Origin: JACCTH01 sp050741915
GTDB taxonomy: Bacteria; Actinomycetota; Acidimicrobiia; Spongiisociales; ZC4RG35
Reading direction: 5' to 3'
DNA: 18,209 nt
Assembly: GCA_050741915.1 (NCBI GenBank)
Contig: JBOGEX010000069.1
Location: forward strand, 1 to 18,209
The notes under the pieces are model-generated. The model saw only the letters and a list, made by a program, of their open reading frames with translations. It was not told where the DNA came from and did no database searches. Made by a program: the position numbers and the translations under genes. Positions 1 through 6,799 of this stretch are shown here, piece after piece (the stretch's first letter is position 1; the number at the start of each line of letters is the position of its first letter).

Positions 1-307
1 CGCCTGGGGCGGGACGCGGAGCGGGGGCGCGGTACGCCGGCGGGCTGGTCGTCGCCACCGGGGGGACAGTGGTCGTCGTCGTGCTCGTCGGTTCGGTGGG
101 AACCGGGTCGGCGACGGGAACCGGGCAGGGGCTGGCGCAGTTCGGCCAGGGCAGAAGCTCTGCCGGTTCCGAAGCGGCGCTCGCTCTGAGTTCGAGGTAT
201 TTGGGCTCGAGGCCCGCCCCCTCGACTGTCGGGGCCATGGCCGTTCCGACCGCAAAGAGCATGAAGATGATCGATAAAGAAGAAACGGCCGAGCGCCAGC
301 GACGCAC
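1..307 (-). CDS. Secreted Thr/Pro-rich protein, N-terminal part (runs off the window)
   Basis: A reading frame on the minus strand begins with GTG at 307 and stays open to the window edge, giving about 102 residues. The ribosome site AAGGAGG lies four bases before the GTG, which fixes the start and strand. The protein opens with MRRWRSAVSS and a hydrophobic stretch ending AVGTAMA, a classic Sec signal peptide with cleavage near residue 25. After it come a pair of cysteines (NCASPCPVPV) and then a low-complexity linker rich in Thr and Pro (TSTTTTTVPPVATTSPP), typical of exported actinobacterial proteins that carry a C-terminal enzymatic or wall-binding domain. That domain is outside the window, so the function is unknown. 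It is divergent from the VOC gene. Confidence 0.75.
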   Translation of the reverse strand, partial: MRRWRSAVSSLSIIFMLFAVGTAMAPTVEGAGLEPKYLELRASAASEPAELLPWPNCASPCPVPVADPVPTEPTSTTTTTVPPVATTSPPAYRAPAPRPAPG

Positions 308-472
308 AAAGCCTCCTTGTCAGGCATAACCAAGGGCGTGCCAGGATGAATCGCCAGGACAAGCGCCAGAACCAATCGACTGGCCAGATCCGAGCCCGGA
401 GTTCCGCCCAACCCCGCCCTACCGCCAGGCACGCTAGGCCGGAATGGAAAACTGTGGCAAGCTGGCCAGACC
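308..472. other. Divergent intergenic region
   Basis: This 165-bp stretch lies between the divergent secreted-protein and VOC genes and should hold both promoters. The only clear signal is the AAGGAGG ribosome site of the minus-strand gene at about 312-318. GCCAG pentamers recur (340, 353, 365, 383, 424, 465) at irregular spacing. I could not identify a convincing -10 box for either gene. Confidence 0.5.
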
Positions 473-844
473 ATGACTCGGCCCTCCCAGCCGGAAATGG
501 TGGGCGTGATCGTCCACACCAGCGAGGCTGGATTCGAAGAAATGAGGCGGTTTTATACCGAGATTCTGGGTCTCGAACCCCGCTCCGACCGGTCCGGCTT
601 CACAAATTTCGAGTGGCGCGGATTTCGGCTAACCCTTCACCTCCACGACAGGGTTAGGGGTGCCTCGACCGACCCGGATCGAGTCCTCCTCAACTTCGGT
701 GTCGACGACGTGGCCACCTGGCATGAGCGTCTACAGCTCGCGGGTGTACCTTGCCCGCGGCGGCCGTCGCCCGAACCCTGGGGTGGGCTGGTCGCTACCT
801 ATTCCGATCCCGACGGCAACCTCATTCAGCTGATCCAGTTCTAG
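473..844 (+). CDS. VOC (glyoxalase/bleomycin-resistance fold) family protein
   Basis: This 123-residue protein has the single-module vicinal-oxygen-chelate pattern: an opening strand VGVIVHTSE, then FYTEILGLEP, a central FRLTLHLHD strand, and the closing YSDPDGNLIQLIQF motif. Candidate metal ligands are His15 in the first strand and His56/His58. The final position is Gln where glyoxalase I has Glu, so metal use and glyoxalase activity are uncertain. Members of this family act as small dioxygenases, isomerases, glutathione or thiol transferases, or drug-binding proteins, usually as dimers in the cytoplasm. The start at 473 has no clear ribosome site; an in-frame ATG at 497 is an alternative. 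Its stop shares the bases CTAG with the stop of the convergent OsmC gene. The substrate cannot be named. Confidence 0.85.
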   Translation: MTRPSQPEMVGVIVHTSEAGFEEMRRFYTEILGLEPRSDRSGFTNFEWRGFRLTLHLHDRVRGASTDPDRVLLNFGVDDVATWHERLQLAGVPCPRRPSPEPWGGLVATYSDPDGNLIQLIQF

Positions 845-1272
845 AGCAGGCTCGCTTCGACCGTGATCTCGACGTTGCCTTTCAACGCGTTCGACACCGG
901 GCAGCCGTCCTTGGCGCCGGTGGCGGCGTCGACGAAGGCCGCCTGGTCAATGTCGGGGACATCGCCCGTCGTCTTGAGGGCCATCCGGACAAGCCTCCAC
1001 CCTGCCTCGACCTTCTCGAAGCTGGCGGTGGCGGTGGTCTCGAGCGAGGTCGCGATGAACCCGGCCTTGGCCAGTCCTCCAGAGAGAGCCATGTTGAAAC
1101 AGGCGGCGTGGGCGGCCGCGATCAGCTCCTCCGGACTGGTCTTTCCCGAAGCCGACTCGGTGCGGCTCGGCCAACTCACAGGCAATGGCCCCCCCAGGCC
1201 GGTGCCCAGCGTCACCTCTCCTGACCCCTCCGCCAGGTTCCCCTGCCAAACCGACTGCGCGCGACTATCCAT
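841..1272 (-). CDS. osmC: OsmC family peroxiredoxin
   Basis: The 143-residue product matches the length and signature of OsmC hydroperoxide reductases. It carries the TESASGKTSPEELIAAAHAACF segment with the first redox cysteine at Cys58 and the second in GCPVSNAL at Cys124; Glu49 is in the usual position for the catalytic glutamate. OsmC enzymes reduce organic hydroperoxides in the cytoplasm using a Cys pair recycled by small thiols or lipoylated partners. I chose the ATG at 1272 because GGGAGG lies five bases before it; a TTG at 1275 is possible. A 38-bp palindrome begins 22 bp upstream and probably overlaps the promoter, so it is a likely operator. The 3' end overlaps the convergent VOC gene by 4 bp. 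Confidence 0.93.
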   Translation of the reverse strand: MDSRAQSVWQGNLAEGSGEVTLGTGLGGPLPVSWPSRTESASGKTSPEELIAAAHAACFNMALSGGLAKAGFIATSLETTATASFEKVEAGWRLVRMALKTTGDVPDIDQAAFVDAATGAKDGCPVSNALKGNVEITVEASLL

Positions 1273-1293
1273 CAAGGCCTCCCTTTCCTTCCT

Positions 1294-1331
1294 GCGTAAA
1301 TTTGGTCACGTAAACGTGACCAAATTTACGC
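1294..1331. promoter_or_regulatory. 38-bp near-perfect palindrome, probable operator
   Basis: Two 18-base arms (left arm GCGTAAATTTGGTCACGT) match as exact inverted repeats around a central AA at 1312-1313. It lies in the 119-bp gap between the divergent osmC and response-regulator starts, closer to osmC. No T-tract follows and it sits upstream of both genes, so it looks like a DNA-binding site for a dimeric or tetrameric repressor rather than a terminator. The regulator is not identified. Confidence 0.7.
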
Positions 1332-1340
1332 CAGAATGAA

Positions 1341-1369
1341 TCTCAGCGAGTTCTCAGCCGATTCTCGGT
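1341..1369 (+). promoter_or_regulatory. Triple TCTCRGC direct repeat, response-regulator box
   Basis: TCTCAGC at 1341, TCTCAGC at 1352 and TCTCGGT at 1363 repeat with an exact 11-bp period, one helical turn. OmpR/PhoB-family regulators bind head-to-tail direct repeats of this spacing. The copies lie about 23-51 bp before the regulator ATG, a position fitting direct autoregulation. The same motif and period recur at 3449-3466. Confidence 0.65.
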
Positions 1370-1378
1370 ATTCCCCGC

Positions 1379-1384
1379 TTAAAT
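1379..1384 (+). promoter_or_regulatory. Probable -10 box of the two-component operon
   Basis: TTAAAT lies seven bases before the ATG at 1392, so a transcript would begin at or next to the start codon. There is no ribosome site before this ATG, consistent with a leaderless mRNA. Confidence 0.45.
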
Positions 1385-1391
1385 TCAGCCG

Positions 1392-2090
1392 ATGTCCGAG
1401 CCCACGGCGAACCTCCTGGTGGTCGATGACGAAGACAGCCTGGCCGACATGGTGGCTACGGCGCTCCGCTTCGCTGGCTACCGGGTGTCCCTGGCACCGG
1501 GGGGAATCGAGGCGCTGAAAGCGGTCAGGACCGCACCCCCCGATCTGGTGGTGCTCGACGTCAACCTCCCCGATCTCGACGGCTTTGAGGTCTGCCGGCG
1601 TTTGCGACGGGACGGACATGAGATGCCGGTCATCTTCCTGACCGCTCGCGATGGCCTCGACGATCTCCGGACCGGCTTTCGCCAGGGAGGGGACGACTAC
1701 CTGACGAAGCCTTTCAGCCTCGAGGAGTTGGGATTGCGAATCGAGGCCCTGCTCCGTCGCAGTCGGGGAGGAGCGGTCGAGTCCCGTCGCATCACCAACG
1801 GGGAACTCGTGATCGACGAGGAGGCCCACCAGGTCTGGGTCGCCGACGAGCAAGTGATGCTGTCTCCTACCGAATATCGGCTTCTACGTTACCTGATGCT
1901 GAATCGAGACCGGGTGCTCTCCAAAGATCAGATTCTTGACTACGTCTGGCAATACGACTTTGGAGGGAACGCCGGCATCGTCGAGACCTACATCGGCTAC
2001 CTGCGCCGCAAGCTCGGCGATCCTGTCGCCAGTCGTATCGAAACCGTGCGCGGCTTTGGCTATGTATTGCGTAGTCCTCCCCAGACCTGA
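1392..2090 (+). CDS. OmpR/PhoB-family response regulator
   Basis: This 232-residue protein is a full two-domain transcriptional regulator. The receiver domain (about 7-120) has the acidic pocket VVDDED (Asp12, Asp13), the phospho-acceptor Asp56 in VVLDVNLPD, Thr84 and Lys106 in LTKPF. The C-terminal winged-helix domain (about 130-228) has the typical LSPTEYRLLRYLMLNRDRVLSK helix, the VETYIGYLRRKL recognition region and the closing RGFGYVL hairpin. On phosphorylation by the downstream kinase it would dimerise and bind direct repeats. The promoter carries three 11-bp-spaced TCTCRGC copies and the transcript is probably leaderless. The kinase gene starts 3 bp after its stop, so the two form one operon. 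It resembles the MprA/PrrA/TcrA group of mycobacteria, but the exact orthologue is not certain. Confidence 0.96.
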   Translation: MSEPTANLLVVDDEDSLADMVATALRFAGYRVSLAPGGIEALKAVRTAPPDLVVLDVNLPDLDGFEVCRRLRRDGHEMPVIFLTARDGLDDLRTGFRQGGDDYLTKPFSLEELGLRIEALLRRSRGGAVESRRITNGELVIDEEAHQVWVADEQVMLSPTEYRLLRYLMLNRDRVLSKDQILDYVWQYDFGGNAGIVETYIGYLRRKLGDPVASRIETVRGFGYVLRSPPQT

Positions 2091-2093
2091 CCG

Positions 2094-3458
2094 ATGACCC
2101 TGCGCGCTCGACTGGTCCTGGCGGTTACCACGCTTCTTATCGGGGTCATCGTCACTTTTGGCTACGTCGCTGCCCAAAGCCATCGCAGAGTGCAGGTCGC
2201 CCAGATCGACCAGCGGCTCGAGTCGGCGCTGGCCCAGGCCGCTCGGTTGCGAGCGGACGGAGGAGGCCCGGAGGGGGACCGGATCTTCGCCGAGCTGATA
2301 CTCGACCCGAACAATGACGTCGTCGCCTCTTCCCCCTCTGGCATTCGCGGAGATCTCGATCCTCTTCCCGACATCACCGATCTCCCGATACTGGAACCGG
2401 GCGAGCGCCGGGTGGTGACCCTTGCGGCCGAGGGCGGCGAGTTCAACTACCGGGCCGGAGTCCTGCGGTCACAACGCGGCTTCACGCTGATCGTGGCTCA
2501 GCCCCTCCGGGATGTGGTGACCGCCGGAGGAGCATTGCAGCGGCGTTTGTTCGGCGCCGGCGTCGGCATCCTCCTCGCCGGAGGAGCGGTCTTTTGGCTG
2601 ACTCTTCGCCGCGGATTGCGCCCCGTCGACGACATGATCGCTACGGCCTCGGCGATCGCCGACGGCGATCTCTCCCGACGAGTACCGGAGGCCGATCCCG
2701 AGACCGAACTGGGAAAACTAGGTAACGCCCTGAATCACATGTTGACCAATATCGAAGATGCCTTCGATGCCGAAACCCGGGCGAAGGAGCGGTTGAAACA
2801 ATTCGTCGCCGACGCTTCTCACGAACTGCGAACGCCCATCGCCGCGATTTCGGGGTACACCGAGCTGCATCGCCGGGGAGCTCTCGATTCAGAGCCTGGG
2901 ACAGATCACGCCATGGGGCGGATCGAGGCAGAGAGCAGGCGTATGAAACATCTCGTCGAGGATCTCCTGCTTTTGGCTCGTCTTGATCTGGACCAACCTT
3001 TGCAAAAACAACCAGTTGACTTGTCGCAAATCATCGAAGACGCCGCCGCCGACAGCCGGGCAATCGATCCCAGCCGACCAGTAGAGGTGGAGAGGCCCGA
3101 GAGACTTATGGTGGGCGGAGATTCAGAACGACTTACCCAGGTCGTGGTCAATCTCTTGCAGAACGCCCGAACCCACACACCCGCCGGCACCCCAATCAGG
3201 GTCGAAGCAAGCCAGGGCAACGGGCAGATCGAACTGGCAGTGGTCGATCAAGGCCCGGGCTTTCCTCCAGAAGCCCTGGAATCCGTGTTCGACCGATTCT
3301 TTCGCGCCGATGATTCCCGCTCCCGAAAGAGCGGCGGCTCGGGGTTGGGCCTCGCCATTGTCGAAGCAATCGCCCGCGCCCACGGGGGAAATGCTCACGC
3401 CGAGAACATGCCGTCCGCCGGAGCCCGGGTCGTAGTCCGATTCCCGGCTCTCGGCTGA
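2094..3458 (+). CDS. Membrane sensor histidine kinase
   Basis: This 454-residue classical histidine kinase pairs with the regulator three bases upstream. It has a first membrane helix (about 7-27), an extracytoplasmic sensor region of about 120 residues with no recognisable ligand fold, and a second helix (about 151-171). A HAMP linker (about 172-225) is followed by the HisKA helix with phosphorylated His243 in ADASHELRTPIAAISGY. The ATP-binding domain shows the N box NLLQNA (353-358), the G1 box DQGPGF (385-390), the F box DRFFR (400-404) and the G2 box GGSGLGLAIV (414-423). All catalytic motifs are intact. The signal is unknown; a cell-envelope cue would fit the co-located secreted protein. 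Confidence 0.96.
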   Translation: MTLRARLVLAVTTLLIGVIVTFGYVAAQSHRRVQVAQIDQRLESALAQAARLRADGGGPEGDRIFAELILDPNNDVVASSPSGIRGDLDPLPDITDLPILEPGERRVVTLAAEGGEFNYRAGVLRSQRGFTLIVAQPLRDVVTAGGALQRRLFGAGVGILLAGGAVFWLTLRRGLRPVDDMIATASAIADGDLSRRVPEADPETELGKLGNALNHMLTNIEDAFDAETRAKERLKQFVADASHELRTPIAAISGYTELHRRGALDSEPGTDHAMGRIEAESRRMKHLVEDLLLLARLDLDQPLQKQPVDLSQIIEDAAADSRAIDPSRPVEVERPERLMVGGDSERLTQVVVNLLQNARTHTPAGTPIRVEASQGNGQIELAVVDQGPGFPPEALESVFDRFFRADDSRSRKSGGSGLGLAIVEAIARAHGGNAHAENMPSAGARVVVRFPALG

Positions 3459-3466
3459 CTCTCAGC
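3449..3466 (+). promoter_or_regulatory. TCTCRGC direct repeat before the secreted-protein gene
   Basis: TCTCGGC at 3449 and TCTCAGC at 3460 repeat with the same 11-bp period as the three copies before the response regulator. The first copy is inside the last codons of the kinase gene. The pair lies about 68 bp before the next start and probably lets the regulator control that gene separately. Confidence 0.55.
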
Positions 3467-3533
3467 GCACCGGCGGTCCCCTCCCAGGTTGAGGAGAGAA
3501 GCTGCATGTGGCATAAATCGAAAGGAGTTAGCA

Positions 3534-4130
3534 ATGCCAACGAACAAGAGACTTTCCTTGCGACAGATGGTGGCGATCGGTGGGATCACCGCCCTCCTGG
3601 GACTTCTACTAGGAGCGACCGTTCTTGGTCCGGGGGCGGCCATCGCCCAGGAGACGTCCACAACCACCTCTCCCGACGACAGCCCCGGACGTGACGCCCG
3701 CCAGGAGGAGCGGATCCGCGGCGCCCTCGACGAACTAGTCGAGGATGGGACTATCACATCCGATCAGGCAGACGAGGTGGCAGCTCACCTGGCGGGCAAA
3801 TGGGACTTCCACGGACGGCGGCTCCATCGCCTCCATGCCGGGCTCGACGTCGCTGCCACCACGATCGGCATCACCGAGGCCGACCTGGTCGAGGCACTGC
3901 GAGGGGGCCAAAGCGTGGCCGAGGTAGCCGAGGAGAATGGTGTCGAGGTCCAGGCGGTGATCGATGCCCTGGTGGCGGAGGTCAACTCCCGGGTCGACGA
4001 GGCGGTTGCCAATGGGCGTCTCGACGAAGACCGCGCGGCTGAGATCAAAGCCAATGCGGTCGACCGGGTCACCGACTTCGTAAACGGTGTCAGGCCGTTC
4101 CGGAACGGGCCTTCGGATAACGACGCCTAG
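3534..4130 (+). CDS. Secreted YckD-like (DUF2680-type) protein
   Basis: The product is 198 residues. I start it at the ATG at 3534 because AAAGGAG precedes it at ideal spacing and the residues that follow form a signal peptide: basic MPTNKR, a hydrophobic core to about residue 37, and AIA-QE as the cleavage site. A Thr/Ser-rich linker follows. The mature part has a helix-turn repeat of the type LDELVEDGTITSDQADEVA (about 61-80), a middle GITEADLVEALRGGQSVAEVA segment, and a second similar repeat VDEAVANGRLDEDRAAEIK near the C-terminus. These short repeats match the YckD/DUF2680 group, whose function is not established. It is extracytoplasmic, probably helical, and likely controlled by the upstream two-component system through the TCTCRGC pair. 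Confidence 0.85.
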   Translation: MPTNKRLSLRQMVAIGGITALLGLLLGATVLGPGAAIAQETSTTTSPDDSPGRDARQEERIRGALDELVEDGTITSDQADEVAAHLAGKWDFHGRRLHRLHAGLDVAATTIGITEADLVEALRGGQSVAEVAEENGVEVQAVIDALVAEVNSRVDEAVANGRLDEDRAAEIKANAVDRVTDFVNGVRPFRNGPSDNDA

Positions 4131-4145
4131 TTCCTAACCCGTTTC

Positions 4146-4185
4146 CGCGCATCAAACGCGGCCTATAGGCTGCGTCTGATGCGCG
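4146..4185. repeat. 9-bp inverted repeat flanking a promoter
   Basis: CGCGCATCA at 4146-4154 and TGATGCGCG at 4177-4185 are exact inverted repeats separated by 22 bp. The spacer holds TATAGGCT, containing a TANNNT -10 candidate (4166-4171), and the right arm includes the ATG at 4179. It could be an operator or a weak terminator of the upstream gene; a chance origin is possible. Confidence 0.35.
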
Positions 4186-4655
4186 AAAAGCCGGAGGTAG
4201 TGGCGCTCGACCGCCGCATCCGGGGCTTCCTGCAACGCAACAGTCCCTGGATCCTGCGCTGGTCGTTAGCCATCGTCTTTTTCTGGTTCGGGATGCTCAA
4301 GGTTACGGGCGACAGCCCGGTGGTCGAGTTGGTGGCGGCGGTGGTCTCGGACTGGTTCGACCCCTCCTGGTTTGTCCCTGCCCTCGGCGCCTTTGAGATT
4401 CTGGTCGGCCTCGGCCTCGCCATCGGCAAAGGGATGCGGGCCACCCTGCTCCTGTTCGCCCTGCAAATGGCCGGCACCTTCCTGCTACTCATCCTCCGGC
4501 CCGACATCGTCTTTCAGAACGGCAACCCCTTGCTCCTCACCACCGAGGGCGAGTTCGTCATCAAGAACTTGGTGCTGCTGGCAGCGGGCATGGTGGTCGG
4601 AGCGGGTGTCGGCCCGATGGTCAGTCCGACCACGACCCGATCATCTCCTGCTTGA
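4179..4655 (+). CDS. DoxX/YkgB-like four-helix membrane protein
   Basis: This 158-residue protein has four predicted membrane helices (about 24-42, 66-84, 88-107 and 127-147). The pattern, including FFWFGMLKV in the first helix, ALGAFEILVGLGL in the second and TTEGEFVIKNLVLLAAG before the last, resembles the YkgB (DUF417) branch of the DoxX superfamily. The family is found in the inner membrane and has been linked loosely to redox or oxidative-stress responses; no defined reaction is known. A TAGGCT hexamer just before the ATG suggests a leaderless transcript. The last 35 bases overlap the convergent nicotinate phosphoribosyltransferase gene, so the two 3' ends share sequence on opposite strands. 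Confidence 0.85.
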   Translation: MREKPEVVALDRRIRGFLQRNSPWILRWSLAIVFFWFGMLKVTGDSPVVELVAAVVSDWFDPSWFVPALGAFEILVGLGLAIGKGMRATLLLFALQMAGTFLLLILRPDIVFQNGNPLLLTTEGEFVIKNLVLLAAGMVVGAGVGPMVSPTTTRSSPA

Positions 4656-6144
4656 GGCGCGCCAGTCTGGTCGACAACGACACGTGGTAGACGTGCGGGT
4701 TGACGAGGCGTCTCACCCCCGGGTCGAGCCTCTCCAGATCTGATAACCGCCGCGCCTGAGCGGCCAGAACCTCGTCATGCGGCGACGGCCGTCCTTGGAG
4801 CTGGACTGGCTCCCCTAGCTCCTCGAGCTCGCTGATGCGTTCAGCGGGGAGCCGTCGCCTGGTTCCCGCCTGGCTCGGGTGATGCAGGTCGAGTGGGGGC
4901 ACCGGTGTTTCATCCGCCAGCGCCAACAGGTCGGCGGTGGCCAAACCGCGGTCGTCGTAGACGCGCCAGGTTCGCTTCGCCCCCGGGGTGAGCACCTTGG
5001 CCGGCGTATCAGAGAGCTTGATGGCTGGGACCCATTCACCCCCCTCTTCGATTGCCGCCAACTTGTAGACCCCGTCGAGATATGGATCTCCCTGCGATGT
5101 GGCCAGCCGGGAACCGACTCCAAAAACCAGGCGGCGAACAATTGCGTCCCCGTCCATTCCCAACCGATGGGCCTCGTCGAGGATCTGTTCGATGATCTGA
5201 CGAATCGTGATCTCGTCGAGTTCGCTTGAAAGCACGATGACCGTGTCATCGAAGCCGGCCGCGTCGAGCAGGGCGGCGGACCGCACGGCGAGATAGGCGA
5301 GGTCGCCGGAGTCGAGGCGGATTCCCAGTGGCTTGTGTCCACCGGCCGCCAGCTTCTCGAACACGGCGATCGCGTTGGGAATGCCGGAGTCGAGGGTGTC
5401 GATCGTGTCCACCAGCAACAAGCAGTCGTCGGGATACACCTCGGCATAGCTCTGGAAGGCGCCGAGCTCACCCATCCCCAGGGCCATGAAGGCTTGGACC
5501 ATCGAGTGGGCATGAGTCCCTCGGGGCGTGAACCCCAGTTCGTAGGAGCGGCCGACAAGCGACGATCCCGAGGCACCGCCGATCAAAGCCGCCCTCACCA
5601 CCGACTGGGCCCCTGAGCCCTGGGCGCGCCGGGCCCCGAACTCAAGAACGTTGCCGCCCCGAGCCGCCTCCCACATCCGGGAAGCCTTGGTGGCAATAAG
5701 GGTTTCGAAATTGAGGTGGTTGAGGAGGGCAGTCTCGATGAGCTGAGCGAGGATCAGCGGTCCTTCGACGACCGTTAGGGGCACGCCGGGATGGACCACC
5801 CTCCCTTCGGGGATCGCTGTGAGTCGAAGAGAACCAAAGTCGGCGTTCTTCTCCAGCCATTCAAGAAAGTCGGGCGAGAACATCTTGTCGCCGGTTGTTG
5901 TCGGGTGATTGGCGATGCGCTCGATCTCGAAGCGATCGAAGTGGGCTCCGTTGAGCCAATCGAGGAAGGTGCGAAGCCCGGCCGTGATTGCATAACCGGC
6001 TTGGTGTCCGCCGTAATCGGGGTAGCTGCGGAAGAAGTGCTCGAATCGAGCCGGGCGTTCATGGAGGCCGGTTCGGTAATAGACCTGGGCCATGGTCAGC
6101 TGGTACTGGTCGGTGAGCAGAACGTCAGATGCCAGGTCGCGCAT
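4621..6144 (-). CDS. pncB: Nicotinate phosphoribosyltransferase
   Basis: The 507-residue enzyme joins nicotinate with PRPP, with ATP hydrolysis, to give nicotinate mononucleotide in the Preiss-Handler NAD salvage route. Diagnostic segments are LLTDQYQLTMAQVY (10-23), FRSYPDYGGHQAGYA, HLNFETLIATKA (about 143-154), EFGARRAQG (168-176) and RGTHAHSMV (208-216), where His213 corresponds to the autophosphorylated histidine of the GTxAHS motif. Length fits the family. The next enzyme in the same pathway, nicotinamidase, starts divergently only 20 bp away, and its product is the substrate here. A TTAGAT hexamer five bases before the ATG suggests a leaderless transcript. The 3' end overlaps the DoxX-like gene by 35 bp. 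Confidence 0.96.
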   Translation of the reverse strand: MRDLASDVLLTDQYQLTMAQVYYRTGLHERPARFEHFFRSYPDYGGHQAGYAITAGLRTFLDWLNGAHFDRFEIERIANHPTTTGDKMFSPDFLEWLEKNADFGSLRLTAIPEGRVVHPGVPLTVVEGPLILAQLIETALLNHLNFETLIATKASRMWEAARGGNVLEFGARRAQGSGAQSVVRAALIGGASGSSLVGRSYELGFTPRGTHAHSMVQAFMALGMGELGAFQSYAEVYPDDCLLLVDTIDTLDSGIPNAIAVFEKLAAGGHKPLGIRLDSGDLAYLAVRSAALLDAAGFDDTVIVLSSELDEITIRQIIEQILDEAHRLGMDGDAIVRRLVFGVGSRLATSQGDPYLDGVYKLAAIEEGGEWVPAIKLSDTPAKVLTPGAKRTWRVYDDRGLATADLLALADETPVPPLDLHHPSQAGTRRRLPAERISELEELGEPVQLQGRPSPHDEVLAAQARRLSDLERLDPGVRRLVNPHVYHVSLSTRLARLKQEMIGSWSD

Positions 6145-6164
6145 GTGCTATCTAACCTCGTTCC
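6145..6164. promoter_or_regulatory. 20-bp divergent promoter between pncB and pncA
   Basis: Only 20 bases separate the two start codons. On the plus strand TAACCT (6153-6158) lies six bases before the nicotinamidase GTG. On the minus strand TTAGAT lies five bases before the pncB ATG. Neither gene has room for a ribosome site, so both are probably leaderless, and each -35 region must fall inside the other gene. Confidence 0.5.
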
Positions 6165-6755
6165 GTGCCTCACTACGCCCTCAGCGGGGATCAAGCCCTA
6201 GTCATCGTCGATTGTCAGAACGACTTTGCCGATCCCAACGGGAGCCTTTATGTAAAGGGCGGCGAAGAAGTGGCCGTGGCGGTGAACGAGCTCGTCATCG
6301 ATGCCGACACCGCCGGCATCCCGGTCTTCTACACCCAGGATTGGCATCCGGACTCAACTCCCCATTTCGCGAAGGACGGAGGCATCTGGCCCGTCCATTG
6401 CGTCATGGGCACCTGGGGAGCGGAGATTCATCCGGCCCTCGGGGTCGTGGGACCGGTGGTTCGCAAGGGGGCCAACGGCGAGGATGGGTATTCGGGGTTC
6501 ACGATGCGCGATCCCGAGACCGGCGTTGAGCAACCCACGGAGCTCTTATCGATGCTGACCGAAGTGAACCGGAAGGAGCTCGTGGTCTGTGGGTTGGCGC
6601 TCGACTACTGCGTGAAGGCCACGGCCCTCGACGGGCTGCGCTTGGGCTGGACCGTGACGGTGCCATTGGGGCTCACGGCGGCAGTCGATCTCAGTCCCGG
6701 CGACGGCGAACGGGCAATCGCCGAACTGCGCCAGGCCGGGGCAACGGTCCTTTAG
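6165..6755 (+). CDS. pncA: Nicotinamidase (isochorismatase-fold)
   Basis: This 196-residue cytoplasmic hydrolase deamidates nicotinamide to nicotinate. The catalytic triad is visible: Asp16 in VIVDCQNDF, Lys101 in VVRKGANG and Cys149 in LALDYCVKAT. Metal ligands match Asp59 and His61 in TQDWHPD and His78 in IWPVHCV. The GLALDYCVKATALD motif is specific to nicotinamidases rather than other isochorismatase-like enzymes. The start is GTG at 6165, with TAACCT six bases before it, consistent with a leaderless message. It feeds the divergently encoded phosphoribosyltransferase, so the pair recycles nicotinamide to NAD. Confidence 0.95.
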   Translation: MPHYALSGDQALVIVDCQNDFADPNGSLYVKGGEEVAVAVNELVIDADTAGIPVFYTQDWHPDSTPHFAKDGGIWPVHCVMGTWGAEIHPALGVVGPVVRKGANGEDGYSGFTMRDPETGVEQPTELLSMLTEVNRKELVVCGLALDYCVKATALDGLRLGWTVTVPLGLTAAVDLSPGDGERAIAELRQAGATVL

Positions 6756-6799
6756 ACCGACACTCGTCTCGACCGCCTCGTAAGTTCGCGTGGCCGGGG

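Noticed and set aside
69..329. Plus-strand frame of 86 codons at the left edge
   Set aside because: It is the antisense shadow of the secreted protein on the minus strand, which has a strong ribosome site and signal peptide.
340..469. Recurring GCCAG pentamers in the first intergenic region
   Set aside because: Spacing is irregular and the pentamer is common in GC-rich DNA.
863..1339. Plus-strand frame of 158 codons
   Set aside because: It lies opposite the OsmC gene, whose redox cysteines and length are clear; the plus frame has no family pattern.
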